A stretch of 64,000 nt of DNA from Bisporella sp. PMI_857 (GCA_021307315.1 JAJSPD010000011.1:434001-498000); one strand, 5' to 3'. Shown: positions 31,699 through 44,980, numbered from the stretch's first letter. Numbers and translations are program-made. The notes: a model not told the origin generated them from the sequence alone.

Positions 31699-33835
31699 CT
31701 CGTTCTTTCACCGAAGGAGTTAGGTAGAAACCTGTTGCCTTCCTAACAGTAGCTTTTCAAGATTTAATGCCAAACATAGAGGAAGTCTTCGGTCACGACA
31801 ATTGAAATATGTTCGATGGTGTCACAAAGTGGTGTGTTGTCAAAGCGGGCACAAATTAGAGCTTGTTCGCTTGCTGCCTGCAGGAAATCTTTGCTTCAAC
31901 CACAAAAGTGAACGTTTTCCCTACAGTATCAACGAGTAGTCTTTCGCGGGCATCAAAAGCATTGCCGCCTTCGAGCGCCACTGACAGCTTTCTGTAACAG
32001 CCATTAAACGACAGTGTAAAAAAAGTGAGATATTTTTCCTGATCTATCATCTGAAGCCCACAAAATAAGTGAAAATATTGTGAATATCGAGTATAATCCG
32101 ACCGTGCTTGCTACAGGTTGATTCCGACGTCACCAAACGTAACAATCTCGCAAACAAGAGGATAGCATATTTCATCTGGAAACTCTCCCCGTGGCCTGCT
32201 CGTTGCCCGACGCAATACCATTCCGTCCCAGAGCGGGTTTGAGCTCCCTCAGTTCTTTCATCTCCCAATCCGTCTTGACTCTCCACTCCCCCGCCAGCTC
32301 GCCACCTCTCACCCATATGTGTGTATATGTTGAACAGGCTAGGTCCAAGGATCATACCTAGCCTATTGGGGAAGTTCTAGATACGTATGCGTATGCACAT
32401 ACGTATTTTAGCTTTGATGTGAATCGATCGATGTATGGCCTACGTATGTGATATCACATCTTTATAAGTAGATAGATTCATTCTCTTCATTCATGGTTTC
32501 TACAACCTTCAGCAATTCATTGATTTGCCCCATACTCTCTGGAGGCCACATGACTGTGATCATATTTGTACTCAATCCAATAGTATATCCGCGCGGTGTA
32601 TCGTTGTTTCGTACAATCATTCATTGCTAAAAGCTGCTATGCAGAAGTGGCGAATCAATCGAGGGAAAGATGCCAAGTCTTGGTGGTATTGATAGCAAAT
32701 CCATCTGATGATCGGAAAGGCAGCAAGTATTAGTTTGGTCCCGATACACCTAATTAAAACGTATGTCACCGTCTTGTTCTGTGCCCAACTCTTACTGTAA
32801 CGACTCGTAAGAGCTATCACCTGCCTCTCGCGTTCGAACCCTCCGCCCATCATCTGCAAGTTCGTGATTGGAACTGACCTCCTCCGGTGGCGTCTCATCC
32901 CGACGTCGTTTCTTTGCACCAGGAGCAGTTATTATACAACTCCTCGCTTTTGCTTGGTTTCTTGCTCTTCTTGCTCTGCTCACCAACTACTTCAGCCTTG
33001 CGAGCCAGAGATCGCGAGAACAAAATAAACAGCCATGTGCTCTCAGAAACCATAGTCTCCTGTGTGAGGGTTTGAATCAAGGTATGCATTGATTCTAGAT
33101 ACAAGACATAGTGAGGAATCAAGAAGATCTATTCACGTGTTCAACGCGTCGTCCCGTGACACGTAGGACGGCCACTGTCCTTGAGGGTGTATTCTACATG
33201 CACTGAGCCTGCTACTACAAGTATTCTCATTTCACGTAGCCCTCTTCAGTTAATTGATTTATCTCCCCAACTATGGCAACGACGTCCCACCGAATTCAGC
33301 ATAGGGTGCAGTCTTGGGTGTCCATGTACTGGATAAATCACCCCTGTCGCGATTGGTATCAACACCACGTTGTACACCAATGCCCACGTAGAGTTGAACT
33401 TGACTCTCCAGAAAACCGTACGCGAGAGTATGATGAGAGTCAAGAGGGAGTTCCGATTTGACGACACAAGCACAAACTTGGCACTCGAGATAGCAACGTC
33501 TGCGCTTCAGCTGATCGGCGATAACACTGCGCAATGATTGGCTGCTTTCCTTTCGTGGTACCCAATCAACGGAGCAAGGCAAAATACGCGCCAGCCCTCG
33601 GTGCAGTAGGCGTGGGATTGCAAGCCGCGAAACATTGAACATGGCACGTTTGCTCGCCTCCCTTTCACTGCCCTGATATGTCGCTTCTCGGGCCCTTCTC
33701 TCGACCTTTCCACCATGATCGTACTGTCTACGATCGTTCTCTATCGGCCACTCAACGCGAGATAATGTACTAGTGTCTATCTGGTGTCTATTTTGACAAT
33801 TTCCTTCCCCGCAACCGTCTCAAACTCTGATCATA
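31699..33835. other. Intergenic with repeat J copy and a solo LTR
   Basis: Repeat J copy 2 (about 32254-32322) is the reverse complement of about 888-956. A basic minus-strand frame at 32792-32986 (RRARNQAKARSCIITAPGAK) could be a transposase tail but is too short to assign. The remaining frames are unassigned. Bases 33720-33835 precede the HET gene start. Confidence 0.4.
32328..32582 (+). mobile_element. Solo LTR, family C copy 3 (diverged)
   Basis: It starts TGTTGAACAGGC and keeps ggatcatacctag, the TATA-like tttataagtag and ctacaaccttcagcaatt. It has a different interior (acgtatgcgtatgcac). GTATA flanks it at 32323-32327 and 32583-32587. Confidence 0.7.
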
Positions 33836-34173
33836 ATGCACCTTTTGGAACTCAAAGATGACGGCGAGTTCAGCCTTACCGGGGGCATAGTTGACGACAA
33901 CACTCCGCAGTATGCCATCCTTTCGCATACTTGGGGCAACGATGAGGAAGAGGTCACGTTTGAAGACCTGAAAAAAGGCAGAGGCAAGAGCAAGGATGGC
34001 TATGAAAAGATTCAGTTCTGCGGAGAACAGGCAGCTAGGGATGGCTTGCGTTACTTCTGGGTGGACACATGCTGCATCGACAAGTCCAATAATAATGAGC
34101 TCTCAGAGGCCATCAATTCCATGTTTCGCTGGTACCGCGAGGCGACGAAGTGCTACGTGTATCTGTCAGATGT

Positions 34174-34299
34174 TGTTGGTACTAAGGCACTAGTGAGATC
34201 ACATGACTCACCGAGCGTATGACTAGCTAGCGCTTAGATAGAGAATAACAACAACAACGTCTATCAACACAAAGTATTGCAATACCGTTTGAACCGACA
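34174..34299 (+). repeat. Copia 5' LTR
   Basis: 126 bp, TGTTGG...CCGACA ends, identical to the 3' LTR. The primer-binding region would begin at 34300 (ctgatcagttagg). Confidence 0.95.
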
Positions 34300-37200
34300 C
34301 TGATCAGTTAGGTCAATTACGAAGACTCTTTCGCCGTTGGCCATTGAGTATCACCTGTGAAGACTCTACACCTAAGTAGCGCCGCGTGCCGCGTGAAGGT
34401 ATAGCGTAAACACGACCTATTACCGTACGCTGTGAGAAGTCAACGTCTGACTTTACAGGTTCAGACAACAAAAACACGTCAATTTACGCGTCAGTTTCCC
34501 TTCAAAGACGCACAAATTCTTTGCAAACTTTTCAAAACCCTTTACAGACGCAATGGCAAGCTCAACTAAAGTAGAACTCGGACAAGAGGAGAGAGACGAA
34601 AAAGCCAACATTTGGTCAGCGGACAAAGTAGCAACGGCCACAACAAACGATATAATCGGCTATATCACCGACAAGATTAATGACTACAGCGAACAAAAAC
34701 TCCAAAGCATCGACCTTTTCGAATACTGGAAAGCCGACTTCGAAAACTTTACTTCGGCAACTTACAAAAAGACCACAACAAAAACAAAACTGCTGAAAGA
34801 CTATTTGCTCGACAATGGCGTATAGATTCCGAAAAACAGACGACCTATTGCGGACAACCTTATAGCTAGCATGAAAAAATAGGCAGTTTAGCCAGCAAGT
34901 GCTTTTAATTCCGAATATCAGCGACTACAGTTTGCCAACAACAGGAACGAGCAAGACGATAGACAACGGACGCTTCGACTAAAAAATCAAAGACCTAATT
35001 TAATTGGGCTTACGAAACTATATACAGAAGAAAAAAAGTACGGCGGAGATAGCGACAGTTTCGACTACAAATACGGCATTTTCGTTGATTTATGCGAGAA
35101 AGCAGAGCTTCCAATAAACGCTTATTTCAAAGCTTTTTCAATCATGCTACGAAGGGCCGCGCTGAAGCATTATTACACAACTTGCAAAACAGACCCAAGG
35201 ATGACACAGCTAGCAGACTTTTGCAACAGCGTACGAAACACATTTGAAGGGGCTGAGTACAAAAGAAGCATACTGACAAAGTGGAACGCGCTATCACTAC
35301 GCCAAATAATCAACAAGAACACCGACAAAGACACCGAAACTTGCTTACAGCTACTGGTCGAAAAGCTACGCACAACACAAATGAACCTCGATACTAATCT
35401 CCAAAGCGACTTTTTTCTACAGAACAAGCTTTTTATGGCTTGCCAAAATCACTCGGCATGCTCGATCGCCTGCTCGATCCCTGCACTTACATCAACTGGA
35501 CTTATCAACAACTTGCGAACAAGCATCGTAACGTACGAAAGCGTTAACAAGAAGCAAAGCCAAACTCAGTTTCTGCAGGACGACGACGAGACTGAGCAAT
35601 ACTTTACAGATCGTCGATACTATTTAAACCACCAGCAAAATCGTTATTCTTAGCAACGCTAAAGCCGGTACAATCGACTAACTAGAAGCCAATTCGGACA
35701 ACCGCAACACAACCGCACAAGCTACAGCAGTTAACTATAGCAAAGTTAACTACGGCAAAAAAAGTGTTTTATTTGCAAGAAAAAGAATTGCTAGTTTACT
35801 CGGCACACTCAAGAAAAACGCGACGAAGCCAGAGCCAAATACAGAGCTACGTTTGCTAAAAAAATTAACCGACAATTTGACTAATATCTAGCAAAGGACG
35901 AAAAAGAAAAAAACGAAACACACAACGAGCTGATTAATTTTGCAGAAGAATTTAAAACTTTAGTAGTTAAAGTAGAAAAAACTAATACAACAAAAAAGTC
36001 GGATGTGTTTATAACAAAAGCAGGACACCTAATTGAGCAAGCACAAGCTACTGATATTGTTCGAAAGCTATCGGATAAAGCAACAATACACGCTTTGCTC
36101 AAAAACAATGATTTGCACAACGAGAATTTTGTCACAGACCGATATGAACCAGACGAATTTCACGGCATTATGATTGATACAGGAGCGGCTGGAAAGTCTA
36201 CAGCTGGCTACAATCAATACATTGCGTACGAGAAACTGTTTAGAAAGACTTTAATTGATACCAACGAAAAAGCAGTAAATGCTACGTTTGGCATCGGCTC
36301 GACAGCTTTTATTGGCAGAATTACAATACTAACACCGATCGGCCAATGCGAATTTTACATCGTTAATACTAATACACTTTTTCTACTAGGCCTTACTGAC
36401 ATAAATGCAAAGAAAATTACGCTTAATAACATCCGGAACAAGCTGACTGATAAAAGCGGAACATTAGTACCTATTGTACAACGATTTGGTCACTCGTTTT
36501 TAATGTAAGGACCGATAATATCAACCAATTGCTATTTTACAAAGACTAAGTTACGGACGCTTCACAGGCGATTTGGTCACTCGTCAGCAACACGTTTAGC
36601 TAACGTGCTCGAACGCGCCGGCCACAGCGACGTACAGCACCGCCAGATTCTTGATCATATTACTAAATATTGTACAAAATGTCAGAAATATAGCGAAGCA
36701 CTACTACAGTTCAAGTTTACTCTCCGAAACGACAGCATTGACTTTAATCACTCTATTTATACTGATATTATGTATATCGATAGTTCTCTACTGTTGCACG
36801 TCGTTGATGAAGCCACGCGATTTCAAACTGTACGATAGCTACAGAACATAACAGCTTAACATGTTTGGAACACTTTACGTACGTGCTGGATCGACAGCTA
36901 TTTAGGCCCACTTAACGTTATTGTCTACAACGCCGATACAAACTTTGCTTCTTAAAAATTCTAACAATCAGCAAAATCTTTATTTATTCGTACAAAAAAA
37001 GTTCTTATTAAAACAGCGGCATTAATAAGCATAGTCGAAAAATACTACAAACCACTGCGACGCGCTTACTAAGTAATCAAAAACGAAATCGATAGCATTA
37101 ACAAAATAACAGCACTCTAAATAGCTGTAAAAGCTATCAATAACACAGCAAGCTATAACGGCATTGTTCCAACGCTTTTGGTTTTTGGAGCTTTTCCGCG

Positions 37201-39290
37201 AATAACGCATTTAAATCCTCCCGCACTATCAATTGCACAGCGAACTACTGCAATCAAAAAAGCAATAGCTGAAATTACAAAGCTACGAACGCAAAAGCAA
37301 ATCACAGATGCGCTACGAACCCGGAATGGACTATTAACAAATAATATCTATACAATCCCACTCGGCTCAAATGTTCTAGTATAGCGAGTTTATAAAAAAA
37401 GCTGGAATAGGCTATACAAGTTGCTTGCTATCGAAAAAAAGACAGCGACTATTAAGCTTCCGCACAGGCCAACATCGTTTCGTACAACAAACGTCAAACG
37501 ATATACTGCAAGCGGTACTACAAACTAGGCTCAATCTGAACAGCAAGAAAATAGCCAAACTAACCGTCGTTCAACACGTACACGCCAATTGCCAGCCAGG
37601 TACAAAGCTGATATTATAATCACAAATACACAGCCAAAGCCACAACTTGATTTCACAAGCTCAAAACAAAAAGAACTAGATGGCCTAATCAAAAAAGAAG
37701 TATTTGAGTTTATCAGAAAAACAAATGCACCGGACAACGCACGCATCTTCAATAGCCGATTCGTCGACTATGTTAAGCTCGAAAGCACTCTAAAAGCATA
37801 CGAAAAGTCACGTTTAGTTGTGCAAGCATACAAAGACAACGGCAAAAAAGCAGTACTGACTTAATCACCAACAATCTAACGCGTAAGCTAGCGACTTATT
37901 CTTTGCTTAGCACTATACGCCGACCTTGACATACATGTACGTGATATTACACAAGTATACACACAATCAAAATTACAACTTGCACGAGACTTTTACGTCA
38001 AGCTTTTTTAAAAGCTAAATCTGCCGGAAGGAATGCTACTTAAAGTTTTACTTCCGCTGTACGGAGTCCCTGAAGCAGGAACTCACTGGTTCTATATATA
38101 CTACAACTATTACATCGACAACTTGAAACTGCAGCAATTATTATACGACGCATGTTTCCTGTTCACAGCTATTAATAGCAATACGAGCCGCATGACGGAC
38201 ATTGCAACTGTAGAACTACAAACCGATAACACTTTAATAGTATGCAACGCGAGTTTCAAGAAAAGAAAGTCAGACAAATTTAAGAAAGCAGGTTTCCTTG
38301 CAAAGCCAACTTAGCAACTGACAACAAACAACAATTTTAGTTTTAACGGCGCTCAAATAAAAAAGCTAACGAACAACACGCTGACTGTTTCGCAAAATGA
38401 TTAAGCCAAGAAAATCGAATTGCTCAACACGCACGATATCAGCGGAGAAAAATACGTCTCACAGCGCGCCAGAGAAGCTTACATATCGTCAGTATGCTAG
38501 CCACAGGTTGCTTTCGGTCTATCACACGCTGCACAAACTACCAACTCTCAGAAGGATAATGTCGACAAGCTGAACAGGTGCCTAAAATGGCAAATCGAGA
38601 ACAAAGACAAAGAATTGACATTTGTGAAGCTTACGGGCCAACTACGACTTATTACTTTTACAGACGCATCGTTTGCCAACAACAAGGACTATTCCTCTCA
38701 AATCGGCTACGTGATAGTACTTGCGGACAACAGCAACAATTGCAATATCGTTCATTGGTCAAGCGTCAAGTGCAAACGCGTTACAAAAAGCGTTATAGCT
38801 TCAGAGCTATACGCAATGGCCCACGGTTTTGATACTACTTGCGCACTCAAGAATACTTTCGATAAAATCACCCAACGCCAGACACCAATCGTCATTTGTA
38901 TCGACTCATTCTTACTCTACGAATGCCTAGTGAAGCTAGGTACAACTTACGAAAAGCGCTTAATGATCGACATTATGGCAATTAGACAATCGTACGAACG
39001 GCGAGAGATCGCTGAAATCATCTGGATTGCCGGAGACTCGAACCCCGCTGATTCAATGACTAAACACGCTAGCAACACAGCTCTTGCGCGTATCATTGAA
39101 ACAAATAAGGTTGATATACAGGCTGCAGCATGGGTAGAGCGAGAAAGAGGGTAGAGCGGGGAAGAGATATCAACGCAATCACGTATCGATAAGATGTTTT
39201 GCTTTGTTTTTGCTTCATTTCCTTTATTATATCTTATTTCCTTTACCATATCTTATTTCCTTTACTGTACCGTTAAAGAAAGACTGCCAG

Positions 39291-39416
39291 TGTTGGTACT
39301 AAGGCACTAGTGAGATCACATGACTCACCGAGCGTATGACTAGCTAGCGCTTAGATAGAGAATAACAACAACAACGTCTATCAACACAAAGTATTGCAAT
39401 ACCGTTTGAACCGACA
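39291..39416 (+). repeat. Copia 3' LTR
   Basis: 126 bp, identical to the 5' LTR. It is preceded by a purine-rich stretch (gttaaagaaaga) that could hold the polypurine tract. Confidence 0.95.
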
Positions 39417-42400
39417 GATGTCGTGGTATTTGACTCGGATGAGAACAACCAGTTGCCTCTGTCTTCGTGGGAATCCACATTTCGGGAAAGCCGATGGTTC
39501 ACTAGAGACTGGACGCTTCAAGAGCTTATTGGTCCAGCATCAGTTGACTTCTTCTCGAAAGAGGGCAGGTGGCTAGGAGATAAGAAATCGCTGGAGCAAC
39601 AAGTTCACGAGATTACGGGAATTGCGGTGGAAGCTTTTCAAGGCATACGACCCCTGTCTCAATTTAGTGTTGATGCGCGAATGTCATGGGCAGAAAACCG
39701 CAATACGGCACGCAAAGAAGACAAAGCGTACTGCCTATTAGGTATTTTTGGCATTTACATGCCGCTAATCTACGGCGAGAAGGACTACGCGTTTACTCGA
39801 CTCCGGGAGGAGATCGACAAATCCTCGAAAACGCGAAGGGAGGCGGCATTGTGGCTAGCGCCATCGAATACCTCTACCGATTTGGACAATCTCCGGGAAC
39901 AGAGAGATTCTGGCAGTTGTTACTGGCTGCTTGAGAAAAGCAAGTATCAACAATGGCTGAAAAGTGCCCGATCGTCAGTGCTGTGGATATATGGAATCCC
40001 CGGGAGTGGAAAGTCGGTTCTGGCATCTTTCGTCATTGACGATATCTACCGGCGATTGCCATCAAGCGTCGCTGTCGTCTACTACTTCTGCAATGGCAGA
40101 AGCACGAGCAAATCCGCGTCCATCACGATACTGCGGTCGGTGCTACACCAGTTGCAAGTACTGCTTCCTTCTGCATCTGGAATTGTGGAAGAAGCTTGCC
40201 GAGAATCGCCTTATAGCGTCGCACAATTCGACGAGCTCTGGGAAGTGTTTCGGAAGCTCGTCAGAGCGGCGAGCGTAGTATACTGCGTTGTCGATGGATT
40301 GGACGAGTGCTCTGGCATGTCAGTTGAAGGCAGCCCGGGGAGATCCTTATTTGCCAGGAGGCTCATCGAGTTGGCTAAGCCTACTGCAGGGGAATTCAAA
40401 CTCAATATCCTATTCAGCAGTCGCAACGAGCCAGACATTCAATCTGCCTTCCAGTCGATAGAGGCAAATGTCGATATTATAGGCATTACAAACGCCGACG
40501 TCGACGGGGATATCGCCGGGTACATCATAAATCGCGTCAATCGTTCGAATGCTCTTCGAAACCTTGAAGATGAGCTCAAAGGTCAAGTTGTTCAACAGCT
40601 GCAGCAAAACTCATCTGGAATGTTCATTTGGGCCCGCCTAATGGTGGAGGAGCTGGACTTGCGAGCATCGCCAGAAGACATTAAAGAAGCCCTGAAGATA
40701 CTCCCCCGCGAGCTGCATGACCTTTACGACCAGATCTTCAGCAACTTGATCCGCAACGCTATGAAAAGGGAAGGCCTACGTGACATGGCCAGCTTTATCC
40801 TGCAGTGGGTCGTGCATGCTGCTCGGACTCTCACCCTGTCGGAGCTTGCAGAAATTCGAGCCGTGACGCCAGGCCAACCAGTTTTGTCCGATCGGAAGAG
40901 ACCCCGAACGGACCGCTTGCGAGAGTTGATCATGTCGTCATGCACGCCATTTGTTGAAGTCCGCTGGGACGGAGTTGTACAGCTAGTACACCACACAGCG
41001 AAGGAGTATCTCCTTCAAAAGTCCCGCGAGATTCAGGAGCTTCTCCATTCTTCCCGTCAGTCATCAAGTAGCGCCATGCAGGTACACATGTCACCACATC
41101 GAAATCTCGCCAACATATGCCTTGCATACCTGAGCCTCGACGAATTTTCCATGCCGTTGCTAGGGGCACAGAAACGATTCACGGCCACTGCAGCAGCCAA
41201 GGTTCGTTCCATGCATCCATTTCTCGACTATGCATGCTCGAGCTGGCAGTATCATGTCCAGCATTCCGACGCCATTGTCGACCTCATTCCGCTTGTCCAA
41301 ACCTTTCTAGCGACCGCACAAGCCAGGACATGGATCGAGTCAACCTTCACATTAGGTGGGTCGGCGTCTGACCTGGCTATGATTAACGAGACAATAGACA
41401 GGTCGCGCAGCACCACCTCAACGGCTCGCGATGCTTCGTCCCTCCGCTCTCTACAGACTTGGTCAGAACATCTACGAGAAGTGATCTTCACCTGGAACGA
41501 TACCCTCCGTCAGAATCCGAGCGAGATACATTACCTGTACTTGCCAACGCTTTTCGACACGGGGACAGATCCCAGAGCAAGCAGGCTCCAGGTTATCAAA
41601 ACCCTAACGAAACCCAGCCTCTACGATCCGCGCCTCAGAGACGTGGGCAGCGGCATGGAGCGGTTCGTTCTGAGAAAGCCCCTCTTATTCACAATGTATG
41701 GGCTTATCACACTTTCACTGAGCTGTTCGCATTGGTTCTCGGGTGAACTGCAGTGGAAAACCGACTTTTTCGTCGGATTCGACTGGGGACCGGGCATAAT
41801 TGGAGCGAGAGAGTTGACTCTTAGCCCTGACAGTTCTCATATTGCCGGTGCCATTGACTTAGGAGGTGGTGGTATTAGTCTATGCATATGGGCTCTCCAC
41901 GAGGGAGGGATAAGACCAGTGTCCTGGTCTCGCAAACATGGACAGTTTGAGATGCTGCCCTGCACGACGCCAACCAATAGTTGGGATCGCTACTGTGGTC
42001 CAGGATTTGCGCACTCAAGTCGCCTTTTGGCCTTCTCTGAAGACGGGAGATTTATTTTGGCTCCTGGGGGCTGCTACAATGTCGTTACCGGTGAGCAGCG
42101 TGGTGTTCCTCGCTGCTGTATCGATCCCGGCGTCCACAGTGCAACTTGGACCGAGCAAGGCCACCGTATTGCATGCATTCGAAGCGGGTATGGCCTTGAA
42201 ATCTATACCAACAATGGACGAGCGGTCTTAAAATTAACGAATAGTATAGTTAGAGAGTCTACAATCTTGGACTTTTCCAACAATGGGCGGTACATTCTTC
42301 TTCGGCGCAAGTACGGTGATGATCCCAAGTTCAGCTTTTCAGTATACGATGTTACACGACGGGAATCTCTCTCCCTGCCACCCCCTCTATCATACAACGA

Positions 42401-44085
42401 AGCAGAGCAGAGCGGGGACGTGTTCAACGACGTGGTTGCTTCTAGAATCAGCACAGACGGGAAGTACGCTGCGGTACTACACGGTCGACAAGGTCGACAT
42501 CGTGGCGGCAGCTCCTTTCTGATGGTCTGGGACCTCGAGAGTAGGGCACTTATCATCGCTAGTTCTTATCCATATAGCGCTTCAAAACGCGCCACCTCCC
42601 TTGTCTTTGACTCTTTGGAGACAGGGATTCTACATGTCGCTGGGTGTGGTTCCGACTATGAAGAGATTGATCTGCGTCAATCGGCGAGGGCGAACGACGT
42701 AGCCACCGGAGCAGCAGCCGCCACTAGCATTCCCAATGCGACGATGCTGAAGTGGTACTCAATGGGAGGTCGGCTGGAAGGCAGGATCGTAATTAACAGA
42801 TTTGAGATGTATACGTAAGTAAATGAAAGCCTTCCTCGTCAAAAGGTTGACACTAACATGGTTTTACTAAATGACAGACGAACCCGTGTGACAAACACAA
42901 TGGTCTGGACGATTGGTCGAGAAATTTTTCCAACGCCTCAACAGTTTCACTTTGATTACTTGGACGAAGGTTGGGGTCATGGCTATGGTCAGAAAAGTTC
43001 TTCACAGCTAATGGACGAGGTACGTGGAGGTTAACCAGCTTCCGGTTCGACTATATAAATGCTAATTAGTGGTCATTCAGTCCCTAGAAACTTTCCTAGT
43101 ATTCGGAAATCTATATTCATTAAGCCAACAACCTAACCGCCCGGCCCCTTGTAAGTCCTTTTCCCAAGCTAAGATTTTTAACTACTTGGAGAGCATCGGC
43201 CAGGAGAAGCCTGAAGAAATGGACATGTACTATTCAATCCTAAGCTCGGACCACAAGCTTGCTTGTTTCTACGCCGACACCTATGTCGCCGTCTTTTGCT
43301 CCCTCTCTGGCGATTTACAATGGATTCATACGCGCCAGAGGAATTGGAGACCCCCCCTCAATTCCATCCTACCCGTCCTCTGCTCCTTTGCGGAGCCGCT
43401 ACCGTAACTCACAGTGACAAGGACAAGCTTTCCCAACTCTGGATTGTTGACGTCTCAACCCGCGACAACACAGCCATGGCAATACCAAATTCTTATTCTT
43501 CCGAGGGTTGTTAGTAGCCCTACACTCTTGTCCCTCTCCCCCCAGCGCGTATACACTGACTCGATTCACAGGGGGTATGAATGTCACTTTTTCACCTTGT
43601 GGGAACTACTTATATACCCACACTAGGTCTCCGGCCGCAAAGAATTGCATCGAGCTTTCTAAGTACGAGCTTCTCCCCGGACTACTCTCCAGCTGCTCGC
43701 TCCGCAACTGGCCGATCGCATCGTATATGTCGACCCTCTTCCTGAATGGTCCCACAAGTTAGTCCTCAAGGATGGCGAGCCCCACCTCTTACGCAACGCC
43801 AGGAGGCTCCCCACGACAATTATCATTCTGTTTCACATCGCCTTTGATGGGACAGCAAAGTGGAAGATGCTAGGTTCCCTACCAAGGCAAGCGGTGGGTC
43901 AAGATATGAGGCTCGCTTGCTGGGATGTCAGGGCAAAAGATGGGAGAATCGACATAGTCTTGACCGATGGCGGTTTCGCTAGAGAGGCCACAGTCATAAC
44001 CACATGGGAAGGTGATGGCTGGGACGAAGAGCGGAAAGCGGAGGTTGTGTTACCTGCCTCTTCTACTCCGGTCCTCCATTATTAG

Positions 44086-44694
44086 CAGTAGCTAATGACC
44101 AACGAAGGCTTTAGGGAGCAAGAGAGCCGGTGACAGCGACAGCAAGCCTGTAAAAAGTGAGGTCGACTTAGATAAGGATGATGACAATAGGGATCATGTC
44201 TTAAGAAGTGGAAGCGGCCGTCCTCATCTTCTGATATCCCAAAGTCCAAAAGGCGTAAGCATCATCCTCACCGAAGATCCAGAGTGGCCGCTACCTCTAG
44301 CTCTAAAGGTCAACTACCTTCACGGGCGCCTTCTGTGTTCACGGCCACGGATGCAGAGTTGGCATACAGCCGTGGGGGATCGCCTAGAGCTGTCCTTCCA
44401 ACGCTGACCATTATCACATTCCATCCACACTCTCTGCACTGCTGGTTCTTCACAGCATTAATCCAGGATACTTGTGATAACCAAGGGGTTTCTTTCTGCC
44501 ACCTGACTCAACTTATTGAAAGCATCAGCCATATGGGAAAGATCGAGGACTTTACTTTTAAACCAACAGATTAGCATGCATTCCTTTTGACTGGGGTCAG
44601 CCGTTATACACCATCCCAGCTTCTATCTGACGAATTGGTTCTTTCACCCACAGCAGGTCTCAGCCTAAGTCATAATGGTGTAGTGCCTGCTCGG
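44086..44694 (+). pseudogene. Coding relic of unknown family
   Basis: A frame from about 44200 reads basic sequence, then KGQLPSRAPSVFTATDAELA, PRAVLPTLTIITFHPHSLHC and LIESISHMGKIEDFTFKPTD. A TAG at 44572-44574 follows, then the same frame continues (HAFLLTGVSRYTPSQLLSDE) to 44694, where a family-F solo LTR enters. It looks like a conserved fungal or transposon protein, but I cannot name it. The TAG fits a former CAG. Confidence 0.4.
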
Positions 44695-44980
44695 TGTCAC
44701 GACCTGGCCCTATCTCGAGCTTGGCGCCAGACACCGCAGAGCTCGGTAGAGCTTGGCCCCTGCTACCACAGGGCTCGGCATCCCAGAGCTTGGCGACCGA
44801 CGCTACATGGCTCGCTTACACTGGCCCCTGGCCAGCCTCCTGTATATAAAGCACTGCTCTCCTTCCCTTCTTCTGTCTGTAGCTTGTTCTCTTAGTTATA
44901 ACAATTGATAGTTGTTCACACCTTTGAGTCCTACTACCTAGATCTACGGTCGAGATCCCTGTTCAGCTTGAGTTGTTACA
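44695..44980 (+). mobile_element. Solo LTR, family F copy 3
   Basis: TGTCACGACCTGG...GAGTTGTTACA, flanked by CTCGG at 44690-44694 and 44981-44985. It is longer than copy 1 because of an extra segment repeating the word gagcttggc. Confidence 0.9.

Larger units (their letters stand above)
34174..39416 (+). mobile_element. Complete Ty1/copia retrotransposon inserted in the HET domain
   Basis: Two identical 126-bp LTRs (TGTTGGTACT...ACCGACA) lie at 34174-34299 and 39291-39416, flanked by GATGT at 34169-34173 and 39417-39421. Between them one reading frame runs about 34553-39154 with no frameshift. In order it shows Gag, zinc knuckle CFICKKKNC.FTRHT, protease-like MIDTGAAGKSTAG, GAG-pre-integrase (LHRRFGHSSATRLAN...CTKC), integrase, reverse transcriptase (YADLDIHVRDITQVYTQS...YGVPEAG) and RNase H (ITFTDASFANNKDYSSQIGY). 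This is copia order. About two dozen in-frame TAA/TAG codons occur, mostly at Gln or Trp positions. The integrase catalytic Asp region reads YNADTNFAS, where relatives have HDAGTNFAS. The copy cannot encode its own machinery. Confidence 0.95.
33836..44085 (+). pseudogene. HET-NACHT-propeller NLR, split by a copia element and further frameshifts
   Basis: ATG 33836. HET motifs YAILSHTWGNDEEEVTFEDL and WVDTCCIDKS precede the copia insertion after 34173. The remainder resumes at 39422, in frame once the element and one GATGT copy are ignored, with ESRWFTRDWTLQELIGPASV and YCLLGIFGIYMPLIYGE. NACHT: P-loop GIPGSGKS near 39994-40017, Walker B VVDGLDEC near 40286-40310. A winged-helix region and a propeller-like C-terminus follow (LTLSPDSSHIAG, LLAFSEDGRFILAPGG, ILDFSNNGRYILL). 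Introns 42815-42877 and 43020-43080 splice in frame. From about 43351 (a C7 run) the best-matching sequence hops frames (QLWIVDVSTRDN, then MNVTFSPCGNYLYTHT, then PEWSHKLVLKDGEPH) to 44085. That implies at least two more frameshifts or unrecognised introns. HET-NLRs trigger incompatibility-type cell death. This one is inactive as assembled. Confidence 0.85.

Noticed and set aside
33271..33642. Minus-strand 123-codon frame upstream of the HET gene
   Set aside because: No recognisable domain, and it overlaps another unrelated frame in the promoter region.
34553..39154. Alternative genetic code (TAA/TAG as Gln) in the copia element
   Set aside because: One stop sits at an expected Trp, and catalytic residues are also changed by the same transition type. 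Mutation explains all of it.
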